From positions 1 through 57,694 of the forward strand of contig JAKAWJ010000009.1 of assembly GCA_021817005.1 (NCBI GenBank): 57,694 nt of DNA, read 5' to 3'. The notes under the pieces were generated by a model that ran no database searches, was not told the DNA's origin, and saw only the letters and a program-made list of their open reading frames with translations. The translations under genes were made by a program, and so were the position numbers. Of this stretch, positions 1 through 8,047 are shown in pieces; position 1 is the first letter of the stretch, and each line of letters opens with the position of its first letter. Source of the stretch: an archaeon (GTDB taxonomy: Archaea; Thermoproteota; Thermoprotei_A; Marsarchaeales; Marsarchaeaceae).

Positions 1-695
1 GCGAGAGGCCGGGCAGGTTGTTCTTACGCATTGCCGAAGCTATGTATTTTTCGATGCGAGACTTTGAAGCGTCTGAAAGCGGATTTGGATTCGGCATGAC
101 GAAATATGCGGAGGTCGCGCTTTAAGTTTTGTGTGCTGCGGCACTCTTTGGCGCTGCGGTCAGTTAGACGATCCCTGTGCATGACATCGACGGAAAGAGC
201 GCACAATCGCCGACCGTGTGGAGTTCAGGGACTGGGATAGCATCTACCCTGACCCAAACTGGAAGCGCTCGTGCAACTCGTACCTAAAATGAAGGTTTGG
301 ATTTCATTGCGGGAGGTCTGGATACCTCACTGGCTCACCTATTCAGCTGTAAAGCAGAACTGGCCCACCTCCGGGGCGGAAAATATCGTCTTACCCAAGC
401 GCGGAATCCACAGCAGCTTTCGGGTTTGACTAGCGCCAAATTATGCGCGGCTATGTCTTGTGTTGTATCGGGATGCCACCGGAGCTTCGGCGCGAATGGG
501 TCTACAAGTAAGGGAGGAGCGCGAACGAGCGTTTCGGGATTTGCCTTAGGGTAAACGCTAGATTGCCTAGTGCAAGCCTGTAGCGTATTCTTTAGACGAG
601 ACCTCGAAAGATACTTCAAGAACGCGTCTTATGCCTTGGTGGTAACATGTGGCCCAGAGAGTAGCGTCACCACTCAGCTTGAAATAGGTAGTGAC
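1..695. other. no supported gene
   Basis: I see no reading frame here with recognisable domains or conserved motifs on either strand. A short open stretch on the + strand around 185-288 encodes a peptide that reads like protein but is too short to assign. Together with the enzyme remnant just downstream, this suggests decayed DNA. Confidence 0.4.
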
Positions 696-1025
696 TCAGG
701 ACAGAATCTCCAAGTGCTCGCGACGTTTTTTGAGTTGCTCAAATGCACATTCGTCGGTATGGCGTGCTCCTGAGGGAATCTCTTTCTTATTGGAGGCGCC
801 GAAGACCTCAGTGGAAAGATACCAGTCCCATGCGTCATTGGTCACGGTCACGATTTTGCCTAGTTCGGGATGGCCTTGGGCGACCAGTAGCGCCGCAGCA
901 ACATTGCACCCGGGGGATGGGCCGTAAATCTGGTAGGTCTGCTGATTCACGAGTGCGATTTGTGCATGGTAAATACGGGGTGGCACTTTCCCCGGAAAGT
1001 AGAGCGCGAGCGCAAAGGATATCAT
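696..1025 (-). pseudogene. remnant of a cysteine-synthase-like PLP enzyme (C-terminal part)
   Basis: The 109-residue frame contains GPSPGCNVAAALLVA followed by GKIVTV and YLSTEVF. This matches the order near the C-terminus of the cysteine synthase / cystathionine beta-synthase fold (G-x-S-S-G-x-N-x-A-A-A, then the IVT-x-x-x-D strand and YLST). The rest of the enzyme is missing: no catalytic-lysine region or N-terminal domain is found upstream in any frame up to 1086. The fragment is about one third of the usual 300 residues. I read it as the stump of a decayed gene. Family assignment rests on motif order only. Confidence 0.45.
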
Positions 1026-1086
1026 CCCCGTGTGAGGCGGGAGCTGGCTAGAAGCATGTCCGCTCCAAGGCTATCATCCTGCTTGG

Positions 1087-1848
1087 TTGGGATTTGAGTT
1101 GATAAGAGTAGTTTTTGGCCGGAGCATTACCGGTCTTCTCTTATTCCTGATAGGCTTGGGCCTGTTTATTCTCTGGATCTTCCTAGCGCTCCTTTCATTC
1201 TTCTTTTTCTTTATACCTGCTTTGCACGGCTTCTTTTATCTGGCTCTTGTAATCCTTCTGGCATCCCTTGTCTTTATCGCTGCGGGTGCGCTCACGATGG
1301 TGCTCGGAGCGAAGATTCCGAGCGGGCCCAGACGGGTAGAAGCTTGGTCAAGAGGATGGGCGAGAAGGCAAGTGAGAACTGACCAGCTCGAATCCAGCGA
1401 AAAGGTAGGTGACATCTTTGCCGCTATCCTAGTGCTCTTGATTCTTGCGTTCTTTGTTGAGAATCAGCTAAGGAGCACAGGATTTTTTACTGAACGATTC
1501 GGCGGGCTTGAGCAAGTTCTATTTTACGGGCCCGGGCTTCTAAGCGTATTCGTCAGTCTCTCAAGAGCAGCATATGGCAGAAGAAATGCCTTGCGGCCTT
1601 ACGAAGCGATGAACCTCCTCTTCGTCTCAGTCGCCTCATTCTGGTTGCTATCGATATTCCCTTTTAGTTTCAATCATTTGGACGCACTCTTTCCGCTTTC
1701 TGTGCGGCCCTTCTTCTTCTGGTCAAACAATACAGTCGGAGCGCTGCTCATTCTCTTGGCCGGGATTGCAGGGCTTGTGAGCGCGCTCTATAACCTGATT
1801 GTCTACTCTATAGTGCGGGCAGAAAACGCGCCCTACAGATACCCGTAG
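1087..1848 (+). CDS. polytopic membrane protein, unknown function
   Basis: A 253-residue hydrophobic protein with about seven predicted membrane segments: two near the N-terminus (residues about 14-45 and 47-72), then a basic loop (about 76-100 with several Arg), and further helices at about 106-122, 140-155, 172-190, 200-212 and 217-240. The Arg/Lys-rich loop after helix 2 is probably cytoplasmic. No catalytic or transport motif is recognised. The start is uncertain: TTG at 1087 gives the longest frame, TTG at 1099 is possible, and the first ATG lies only about 70 residues in. No clear TATA box precedes it, so the 5' end may be damaged. It stands alone, with a long gene-free stretch after it. 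Confidence 0.6.
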   Translation: MGFELIRVVFGRSITGLLLFLIGLGLFILWIFLALLSFFFFFIPALHGFFYLALVILLASLVFIAAGALTMVLGAKIPSGPRRVEAWSRGWARRQVRTDQLESSEKVGDIFAAILVLLILAFFVENQLRSTGFFTERFGGLEQVLFYGPGLLSVFVSLSRAAYGRRNALRPYEAMNLLFVSVASFWLLSIFPFSFNHLDALFPLSVRPFFFWSNNTVGALLILLAGIAGLVSALYNLIVYSIVRAENAPYRYP

Positions 1849-2280
1849 ACTACCCACCGTATTTGCCGCTCAGAACACGCGTCGGTGACCACCTAGTTAA
1901 ACAGTGAGTGCCGCTGAACTGGCCTGTTGGAGAGCGAGAAGTGAATGACGGTGCGTCTCTAGCGCCAGTGTCTGGCTGGAGTATTCGAGAATATGGATTG
2001 ATGTCAGTGTTTTTTGCAAGTAAAGGTTGTGGTTGATGGACATGGAAAAGTAGTTGGCGACCAAACCCGTCAATGCGGCTTGAGAGGTTTGATTACGTTA
2101 TCATGCGAGCCCTCTAGGGTGAGAGAATCACAAACTTCTTTACCGCCGTCGGTCGCCCATTGCAGTGCGGTTGGCCCTTTTCAGAGACCAATATTGCCTG
2201 AATTGTGTATTACGGGGATTCGACCAAAATTTTTGGTAGCGGCTGGAGAAGTTCAATCGATGCGCTGAACTCTGGAACCA
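1849..2280. other. gene-free stretch
   Basis: No supported gene on either strand. Short open frames lack recognisable motifs. The next features are the 16-bp tandem repeat and the truncated nuclease copy. Confidence 0.4.
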
Positions 2281-2312
2281 ATCTAAAGGGGATCCTATCT
2301 AAAGGGGATCCT
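2281..2312. repeat. 16-bp tandem duplication
   Basis: The unit ATCTAAAGGGGATCCT occurs twice head to tail without mismatch (2281-2296 and 2297-2312). It ends 75 bp before the left copy of the 125-bp direct repeat, so it may mark the edge of a rearrangement. Confidence 0.9.
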
Positions 2313-2319
2313 AGCAACG

Positions 2320-2526
2320 TTGGGTGACATGGGGAGGTTGCAGTATCCAGTCGCTCCGGACGGGTCACTTTCCGGGCCTATTACCGTAGACTGCTATCTC
2401 GAATTGTATAAAGGTTTGAGGGTTGAGGAAGCGTTTCAGTCAGATGGCTATGAAATAGAGAGTTCCAGAGAGAATTACGTTGTGATCTCAAGGAAAGAGA
2501 GATGGCTGCATAGCCTTGCAAAGTGA
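2320..2526 (+). pseudogene. truncated 5' copy of the RNase H-like nuclease gene
   Basis: This 68-codon frame carries the same 41 amino acids as the beginning of the nuclease at 5863-6828, because 125 bp are identical at DNA level (2387-2511 against 5873-5997). Past the repeat the frame ends within five codons, so the helix-hairpin-helix and nuclease domains are absent and the product cannot be a nuclease. Upstream of the repeat it has about 22 further codons (ATG at 2329 possible) that the full gene lacks. This could be the original 5' end of the gene, separated from its body by the block between the repeats. Confidence 0.7.
2387..2511 (+). repeat. 125-bp direct repeat, left copy
   Basis: Identical over 125 bp to 5873-5997, with an offset of 3486 bp and the same orientation. 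It encodes the N-terminal segment of the nuclease gene. Sequence diverges immediately outside both ends apart from weak similarity for a few bases on the right. Perfect identity implies a recent event. Confidence 0.95.
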
Positions 2527-2840
2527 GAACTGGCGCACCTGGGTCGCCGAGCACTGTGCCGTTCGGCATTGTTACCGAAGTTATCCTGCTCACCCGCAAG
2601 GTTGAATTAGGCGGCTGATAGGTTAACATCAAAAGACTATAATCGGATTGCCAGATCGTACAAGCCAACCCCGTAAAGCTTGGGCCGGTGGACCGAGGCA
2701 AGCTGGCCCGGGCCAAACATGGAAACCAGGTGAGTGCGGCGGACGCACACCATTTGTCCGCCGAGGGTGCGCTTTCGCTCTTGTCCAGAAGACGCTATTC
2801 GTGAATAATTTGTATAAAAATCGTTGCATATTTTGAAATT
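2527..2840. other. gene-free stretch with downstream promoter
   Basis: No supported coding sequence. The last 40 bases are AT-rich and hold two TATA-like elements (around 2810-2818 and 2841-2850) that would serve the gene starting at 2873. Confidence 0.4.
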
Positions 2841-2850
2841 TACTTATACG
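2841..2850 (+). promoter_or_regulatory. TATA-like box for the NTF2-like protein gene
   Basis: TACTTATACG lies about 27 bp before the ATG at 2873, the spacing expected for a leaderless archaeal transcript. This favours ATG 2873 over the TTG at 2852. Confidence 0.5.
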
Positions 2851-2872
2851 CTTGGCACCCGCATTACTGGGT

Positions 2873-3919
2873 ATGGACTCAAAATTTGTTGCGGCTGCGA
2901 TCGTCATAGTGGTTCTTGCAACGTCCACTGGGTATTTTGCCTACGCCTATTCGAGCACCAACTCGAACTTGAGCTCAGAGAAGTCTTCGCTTAACGAGGC
3001 GCAGACAATGCTACTTAGCGCGGAGCGAAGTCAGCCCCTTGCGCTCGCCATGAGCCACTGGAACGAGATAGCCATTGAAAACGTCAGCGCCGTAATGAGC
3101 GAGTACGCCTCCAACGCTACTCTGCACTGGGTTGGTGGCCCGCTGACTGGGATTTACTCCGGCACAAGCCAGATTTCTTCAACATGGTCCAAATTCACGT
3201 CGCTCTACGAGGCAGTATTCTGGTACGCCATTAGCCCTCCTTCCGTGACCAAGATGGGCGGCAACTACGAGGTGAGCGCCCAGCTACAGTTCGTGGTGTC
3301 CCCGTTCACTTACCCCATCCACACCTACATACTCAACGTCACTGAGACTTTGGTGTATTCACCCGCGGCCCGGGGGTATGCACTTCAAAACGAGACATGG
3401 TCGGTCAAACCCCTGGACTTTAGTGTGGCCGTTCCAGGTTATCCCACTAGCCAGGCTCTGGAGACGGAGTTGGCGCTCTCAGAGGCTTACGGCCACTATA
3501 ACGCGATAGGTATAGAAAACGCAAGCCTGATAACCTCCGAGTACTCAGCCAACGCCTCGCTTGCGTGGCTGGGCGGACCACTTACTGGTAACTACACCGG
3601 CCCGAACCAGATAAACCAGACGTGGACCAAGTTCTCCAATCTGTATGAGTACGTTGTCTGGTACGCAATTAACCCTCCGAGCGTAACCATAGGTGCGGCT
3701 TCAGCGAAGGTTGTCTCGTATCTTCAGTTCTTGGTGTTCCCGTTTCCGACGTCCACTAATCCGACGCCCCACTCCCTAGTGCTTAATGTAACAGACACGC
3801 TCACACTCGTCTACAGCACGTCCACTGCCTCTTGGCAAGTTCAATACGAGATCTGGATGGTTCACCCGATATCTGTCTCAAGTGTGGCACCAGGTTACTC
3901 CCAGTCGGAGTACAGCTAG
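2873..3919 (+). CDS. membrane-anchored secreted protein with two tandem NTF2/SnoaL-like domains
   Basis: A 348-residue protein. An N-terminal membrane segment (residues about 4-24) acts as signal anchor and is followed by a short Ser/Asn-rich coiled stretch. Then come two repeated units of about 140 residues. Each unit contains a helix with W/Y-N-x-I-x-IEN, an S-E-Y-x-x-NA step, GGPLTG-Y-G, I-x-x-TW-x-KF-x-LYE and WYAI-x-PPSV, then a beta strand with LNVT. This is the helix and curved-sheet pattern of NTF2/SnoaL-like cone folds, here duplicated within one chain. Many N-x-S/T sites suggest glycosylation outside the cell. A 3-TM gene follows 43 bp downstream, probably in the same transcript. 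It may bind a small ligand; I see no catalytic residues I can name. Confidence 0.65.
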   Translation: MDSKFVAAAIVIVVLATSTGYFAYAYSSTNSNLSSEKSSLNEAQTMLLSAERSQPLALAMSHWNEIAIENVSAVMSEYASNATLHWVGGPLTGIYSGTSQISSTWSKFTSLYEAVFWYAISPPSVTKMGGNYEVSAQLQFVVSPFTYPIHTYILNVTETLVYSPAARGYALQNETWSVKPLDFSVAVPGYPTSQALETELALSEAYGHYNAIGIENASLITSEYSANASLAWLGGPLTGNYTGPNQINQTWTKFSNLYEYVVWYAINPPSVTIGAASAKVVSYLQFLVFPFPTSTNPTPHSLVLNVTDTLTLVYSTSTASWQVQYEIWMVHPISVSSVAPGYSQSEYS

Positions 3920-3927
3920 GTACCGGC

Positions 3928-3953
3928 AGGCCTCATCGGCCTTCCCCTTTTTT
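3928..3953 (+). terminator. possible hairpin and T-tract between two genes
   Basis: AGGCC-TCATC-GGCCT (3928-3942) is followed by CCCC and six T (3948-3953). It lies between the stop at 3919 and the next start at 3963, so it could partly terminate or attenuate readthrough into the 3-TM gene. Archaea mostly use T-tracts alone, so the stem may be incidental. Confidence 0.35.
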
Positions 3954-3962
3954 GTGGTTGTA

Positions 3963-4250
3963 ATGGTGCTCACCTTCTGGTCTTTCGCCGAGTTGAGCTC
4001 TGCGATAACCGTGGTGGTATCAGCTTTCTTAGTGGAACAGTACGTAAGAGGTTATCTTAGACTAAAAAGCCGTTTTCTTGCAGGGCTTGCGGTTCTTTCG
4101 TGTCTACTCGGGTTGCAAGGTGGGGTCTCACTCTTCTTCTATATTCGGCTTTCAAGGGTCTACGGCGAAGGTCTTGGTCTTCCTTTGCTCGGGTTACAGC
4201 TGATTCTGCTTTCGGGTATAGCCGTATTTCTCTGGCTTGCAACGCGCTAG
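3963..4250 (+). CDS. small 3-TM membrane protein (paralogue A)
   Basis: About 95 residues with three membrane helices, the order of the haloarchaeal-type small membrane proteins found beside winged-helix regulators. It aligns without gaps over about 70 residues with the product of 4530-4817: shared pattern YVR-x(6)-S-x-FL-x-GLA, then F-x-Y-x-RLS-x-Y, then LL and LW-x-A at the C-terminus. The start is chosen at ATG 3963; a longer frame back to 3882 would overlap the upstream gene and has an unlikely polar N-terminus. It probably forms one transcript with the NTF2-like gene. The function is unknown; the pairing suggests a membrane signalling partner. Confidence 0.55.
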   Translation: MVLTFWSFAELSSAITVVVSAFLVEQYVRGYLRLKSRFLAGLAVLSCLLGLQGGVSLFFYIRLSRVYGEGLGLPLLGLQLILLSGIAVFLWLATR

Positions 4251-4529
4251 CGTGATATTAGAAGCCACGGTAAACGTCCGTTTCCGGTTTCAGGAAGGGT
4301 TTGGAGGCACGCCAAGTTTCGCACGTCTCTAGCAAGTGGCTCTGCTCTAGTATCTTCGCAGACACAGAGGAACCCCAGGTCTACTGGTTCAGCTCCCCTA
4401 CCTCGTGCTTGGTTTACCGTAGTGGAGCCGGGTGTAACACACGCGGTGGGGTCTGCTCGGCTCATTGTGCAACTGTCCCAGAAATAAGCTTGGCCCGGAC
4501 GACCCAGGAGTCGGAGCGACCCGAAAAAT
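4251..4529. other. convergent intergenic region
   Basis: No gene recognised. It separates the + strand secreted-protein/3-TM pair from the - strand winged-helix/3-TM pair. Confidence 0.4.
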
Positions 4530-4817
4530 TCATTGTCTCGCTATCCAGAGCAGCACAGCAAAGCCCACGAGATCAAGGATTCCTATCACAAGAAGTGGCG
4601 TGGCCACGGCGGAGGAGTAGCTCTGCGATAGTCGGTAATATGAAAACACTGAAATCAAGCTTTCTGCAAGAAACACACCTGAGATCGCCGCAAGTCCCTT
4701 CAGAAATGAAGACCGGACTTCCGTCAGGCGGCGAACATAGAGCACGAGTATCGAAGCAGTTATGATAACGCTGAGAACCCCTACCCCAAGATCAAGAGAC
4801 CAGACAGCACCTGTCAT
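4530..4817 (-). CDS. small 3-TM membrane protein (paralogue B)
   Basis: About 95 residues with three hydrophobic helices, paralogous to 3963-4250. The best start is ATG 4817, one base after the stop of the winged-helix gene (TGA-C-ATG), which indicates translational coupling; the longer frame from 4865 would overlap that gene. Short charged loops (VRRLTEVRSS, YYRLSQSY) lie between the helices. In haloarchaea and other archaea such proteins commonly follow a winged-helix gene, as here. A likely role is membrane tethering or signal input to the regulator, which is inference from gene order. Confidence 0.6.
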   Translation of the reverse strand: MTGAVWSLDLGVGVLSVIITASILVLYVRRLTEVRSSFLKGLAAISGVFLAESLISVFSYYRLSQSYSSAVATPLLVIGILDLVGFAVLLWIARQ

Positions 4818-4818
4818 G

Positions 4819-5154
4819 TCAGCCAAGCACTCCACTTTTACGGTCGAGACCTTGTCTGGGCTCAATCAGTCTGATAAACATGTCCATGTTTTGCTGAAAG
4901 CTCTTGGACGGAAAGTACAGCATCCCATAATCAGGCCCTTCGGCCACTATTAAGCCGTTATCCAAGAGCACCTTAAGGTGATGTGATACAGTCCGGTAGT
5001 TCAGGCCAAGGCTCGTGGAGAGCTGATTTGCGTTCGTGGGTTTTTCACTCAGCAGCTTGAGTATCCTTGCGCGGGTTGGCCCTCCCCTCGAGCCTACCAA
5101 GACCCACCACATGAGGTGCTCGGTGGACCTGAACTTTGAGCCCATTATCCGCAT
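4819..5154 (-). CDS. winged-helix DNA-binding regulator (ArsR-like superfamily)
   Basis: About 111 residues. From residue 14: HLMWWVLVGSRGG, then TRARILKLLSEKPTNANQL and a recognition helix LNYRTVSHHLKVLLDNGLI, then a wing ending in YGMLYF. This GTRGG-x-x-R-x-x-I / NANQL / TVxHHLxxL pattern is typical of archaeal winged helices encoded next to a 3-TM protein. Start chosen at ATG 5154 (or ATG 5145); longer forms up to 5304 add a sequence unlike the family. A TATA-like AAATACGTAT lies about 22-30 bp upstream. It is expected to bind DNA near its own operon; no sensor domain is present, so input may come from the 3-TM partner. Confidence 0.75.
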   Translation of the reverse strand: MRIMGSKFRSTEHLMWWVLVGSRGGPTRARILKLLSEKPTNANQLSTSLGLNYRTVSHHLKVLLDNGLIVAEGPDYGMLYFPSKSFQQNMDMFIRLIEPRQGLDRKSGVLG

Positions 5155-5862
5155 GTGCTGCGTTCGAGGATACGTATTTGCCTTATGGACCTCGGGCCAA
5201 CGTGCTTGCAAGTTATGCACGAGTACTTCCTTTTTACCACCCAGTTTACATGCTTCTGCGATGCGTGGTGTCACCCACACGGCCGTGTGCGCGAGCTGCA
5301 GCACCTATTTCCCGGTGGTCGTGCATTGTTACTCGCGACCGAGGCGAAAGGGATTGGTCTCTTTCAGGCTTTCTCCTGCTCGTGAATCCTAATGAGTACA
5401 AGACGGTATGACACTGGGTTGCTCAGATAGTGAGCTCGCAGTGCACGTCGTCGAAGCTTTGGCAACGGTAACTTCGCAGATTTGTTCCGGGTTCAGAAAG
5501 TGGTCAACCGATTTTTTGCGTACAAGTGTACCTGCCGATAGACATGCAAAAATACATGGCAGACCACCTGTCAAGCAATTTGAGACACTTGACTGCGACG
5601 CCCAGCCCGCCAGCCCGAAGAAGAGTTTTGCAAACATCTTTAACGAAGACGGTCTACGGTATAGCTTGGTTGAGGCGTTGCGACCACCGACATAACGTGA
5701 ATTGCGAATTGCTTGAACCCGAACGAAATTTCTCGCTGTGCCCAAGGAAGGCGAGGTCGCACTTTCTTAGCTTCCGGAATACTTTAGAAGCTATTGGAGG
5801 CATGTTTGATAGCATCAGGGAGCTTGTAAACTGCACTAACTTCGGGTGAATCGAGACTTGGG
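5155..5862. other. gene-free stretch inside the repeat-bounded block
   Basis: Seven hundred bases with overlapping short frames on both strands but no motif I can assign. It looks like decayed or non-coding DNA between the winged-helix promoter and the nuclease gene. Confidence 0.4.
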
Positions 5863-6828
5863 GTGATATCAATAGACTGCTATCTCGAATTGTATAAAGG
5901 TTTGAGGGTTGAGGAAGCGTTTCAGTCAGATGGCTATGAAATAGAGAGTTCCAGAGAGAATTACGTTGTGATCTCAAGGAAAGAGAGATGGCTGCATCGC
6001 TTGACAAACCGAGAGACTGCGTCAGAGAGGCTTGCTTCTGAGCTCAGGTTGATAACGGGTATCGGATTGAAGGTGGCAAGGAGGCTTCGGGGCTCTGGCT
6101 ATCATAATCTATCCGCTTTGCTGAAACACCCGCGCTATTCTGGACGTGCGCGGAGTGTTCAGGACATATTTTCGAGTGTTGCGTGGGAGGATCTGGTCAG
6201 CCGGACAGCGAAAAGGCTGGGGCGTTCAAATCCCCTTTACTCGCTCTGCGCTTCTCTCGTCTCCGAAGAGGACTTGCTAGGCATAGACATTGAAACGCTG
6301 GGCCTGTCGGCTTGGAGAGATAGTATTTTTCTTATCGGGGTAACCTCTGTGTGCGGTGATAAGACACTAACCAAGCAGTTTTTCGCAAAGAGTTTGGAAG
6401 GAGAAAGAGAAATCATAAGAGAATTTCTGGAGTGGTCGGCGAGTAAGAGGGGTTTTGTGACATTTAATGGTGGGAATTTTGATATTCCATTCATAACTAA
6501 GCGAGGGCACGCGCTACTCAGAGCGGAGCCCAGTTCCTTTACCCTTCTCAAGAGGATGAGTGAGATTCCCAATTTCGATGTGCTGAGCCTCTCTAGGGGA
6601 AGCTGGAACGGGTTGTTGCAAAATCACAGGCTCAAAACACTAGAGGCAAGTTTGCTTGGCTTTGAGCGGGAAGATGACATTCAGAGTTCGCAGGTACCAG
6701 AGTATTATCTCACATACCTCGCCTCTGGGAACGCGGGGCCACTGATTCCCGTGGTTAGACACAATCTCACTGATATAATTTCAACATTTGGAATTCTTGC
6801 ATTAATCCAGCAGAGCGCGCTTCCCTAA
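5863..6828 (+). CDS. RNase H-like exonuclease with helix-hairpin-helix (YprB-type)
   Basis: A 321-residue protein. Residues 1-50 are an extra N-terminal segment (the part inside the 125-bp repeat). Residues about 62-92 are a helix-hairpin-helix (ITGIGLKVARRLRGSGY). From residue 138 follows the RNase H-like fold of the YprB/RNase_H_2 family: GIDIETLG gives Asp142 and Glu144, FNGGNFDIPF gives Asp207, and HNLTDI (300-305) gives the last acidic residue, so a complete DEDD-type two-metal site seems present. It probably cleaves single-stranded or structured nucleic acid 3'-5'. The start is GTG 5863, ten bases before the repeat, and may be a replacement start created when the 5' end was duplicated. 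Confidence 0.8.
   Translation: MISIDCYLELYKGLRVEEAFQSDGYEIESSRENYVVISRKERWLHRLTNRETASERLASELRLITGIGLKVARRLRGSGYHNLSALLKHPRYSGRARSVQDIFSSVAWEDLVSRTAKRLGRSNPLYSLCASLVSEEDLLGIDIETLGLSAWRDSIFLIGVTSVCGDKTLTKQFFAKSLEGEREIIREFLEWSASKRGFVTFNGGNFDIPFITKRGHALLRAEPSSFTLLKRMSEIPNFDVLSLSRGSWNGLLQNHRLKTLEASLLGFEREDDIQSSQVPEYYLTYLASGNAGPLIPVVRHNLTDIISTFGILALIQQSALP
5873..5997 (+). repeat. 125-bp direct repeat, right copy
   Basis: Perfect match to 2387-2511. This copy is continuous with the full nuclease gene. The two copies bound 3361 bp carrying the NTF2-like, 3-TM and winged-helix genes. Confidence 0.95.
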
Positions 6829-6840
6829 TCCAGTTGGCCC

Positions 6841-6846
6841 TTTTTT
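6841..6846 (+). terminator. T6 tract after the nuclease gene
   Basis: Six T residues beginning 12 bp after the stop codon, preceded by GGCCC. T-tracts are the usual archaeal termination signal. Confidence 0.45.
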
Positions 6847-7212
6847 GAGGGTGGGGGAAGTCCGGCCCTCTCGGGCGGCTGCCGCAGAGCTTTAGAGCGC
6901 GAGCATAGCGCCATGGGGGCCAATCCTAATGCTGGTCACGATATGAATGGTTCTGGGAGCGAGCCGAGATTGCGTTGAGCCGGGATATGCTAAAGCAAAA
7001 CTGGCTGGAGTGGTTTGCCCTAGAAAGCCTATAGATTATCGAGCAGCCAGTTGCAGATGATGCTGCGGGCCGTAGTGGCGGGCGTCCTACCTGGGTTTCG
7101 CCTGGTAAAGGACGGTAGACAGCGCAATCTGCGACTCGCACTTTATCGACTGCCTGTTCGCGCTCCTTTGCCGACACTAGACCTTATTTCGATGTGGGCG
7201 CATCGATTTCCC
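6847..7212. other. intergenic region before the sugar catabolic operon
   Basis: No supported gene. A weak TATA-like CTTATTT (about 7180-7186) lies some 30 bp before ATG 7213 and supports that start over longer frames beginning at 7051. Confidence 0.35.
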
Positions 7213-8040
7213 ATGAATCTGGGTACTTCGACATACTCCTTCTGGCACTTTGGAGAAACAAAGCAGCCGTTAGCTGCGTATCTCGAAAGCGCAAGCTCCG
7301 CTGGCTTCGAAGGCATCGAGATATTGGAAGATAATGTAGAGAAGGCCGACAGGGATTACTTCCTTGAAATCAAGCGCAGGAGCTTCGAGCTGGGGCTCCC
7401 TATCTACTGCGTTTCAGTCCATAACAACTTCGTGAAACCAAGCAAGGACGAACGGATTAAAGAAGTCGAGAAGGTGAAAAAGTGGATCGAGTGGGCAAGC
7501 CTTCTCGGGGCGTCCGCGATAAGAGTCAATTCTGGCAGATGGGCGACCATAAGGAGTTTCGACGAATTGATGGAAGCCAAGGGGGTTGAACCCCCGGTTC
7601 AGGGTTACAGCGATGAGGAGGCCTTCGACTGGGTAAGAGAGTGCTTCGAGTTGCTTCTTCCCGCCGCAACGGAAAACGGCATCATACTGGGTATGGAGAA
7701 CCACTGGGGTCTCAGCCGAAATGCCGAGAACATGATCAGGTTGTTCAAGAGTCTGCAATCTCCCTATTTCAGGGCGATACTTGACACAGGGAATTTTATC
7801 GAGAGAACATACGAGCAAATGGAAGCCGTAGCCCCGTACACTGCAATGGTGCAGGCGAAGACCTACTACGGCGGCGGCGTCTGGTATTCCTTGGATATCG
7901 ACTACCCACGCGTCTTCGGGATAATCAGAAAGGCGGGGTTTAACGGGTGGGTGTCGCTCGAGTTTGAGGGAAAGGAAGAGCATGCGACCGCAGCAGCGAA
8001 AAGTCGAGAATTGCTCTGGCCGCTAGTTCATCCGGCGTGA
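7213..8040 (+). CDS. sugar phosphate isomerase/epimerase-like TIM-barrel protein
   Basis: 275 residues with the AP-endonuclease-2/xylose-isomerase-like barrel layout: LGTSTYSF at strand 1, GFEGIEILED at strand 2, then a metal site formed by Glu162 (GMENHWG), Asp191 (AILDTGNF) and Glu250 (SLEFEG). The usual His in the HVHxKD strand is replaced by Gln (VQAKTYY), so one ligand differs from the common pattern. Such enzymes isomerise or dehydrate keto-sugars and sugar acids. It heads a tight operon with two Gfo/Idh/MocA dehydrogenases (7 bp to the next start), which points to stepwise sugar or cyclitol breakdown. Exact substrate unknown. Confidence 0.75.
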   Translation: MNLGTSTYSFWHFGETKQPLAAYLESASSAGFEGIEILEDNVEKADRDYFLEIKRRSFELGLPIYCVSVHNNFVKPSKDERIKEVEKVKKWIEWASLLGASAIRVNSGRWATIRSFDELMEAKGVEPPVQGYSDEEAFDWVRECFELLLPAATENGIILGMENHWGLSRNAENMIRLFKSLQSPYFRAILDTGNFIERTYEQMEAVAPYTAMVQAKTYYGGGVWYSLDIDYPRVFGIIRKAGFNGWVSLEFEGKEEHATAAAKSRELLWPLVHPA

Positions 8041-8047
8041 GCATCAC

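Noticed and set aside
185..288. Short + strand peptide with DRVEFRDWDSIYPDPNWK
   Set aside because: Reads like coding sequence but is under 40 codons with no start and no family match that I can defend.
6224..6233. GTTCAAATCC, like a tRNA T-loop
   Set aside because: Lies inside the nuclease gene in frame; no acceptor, D or anticodon stems around it. No tRNA found in the window.
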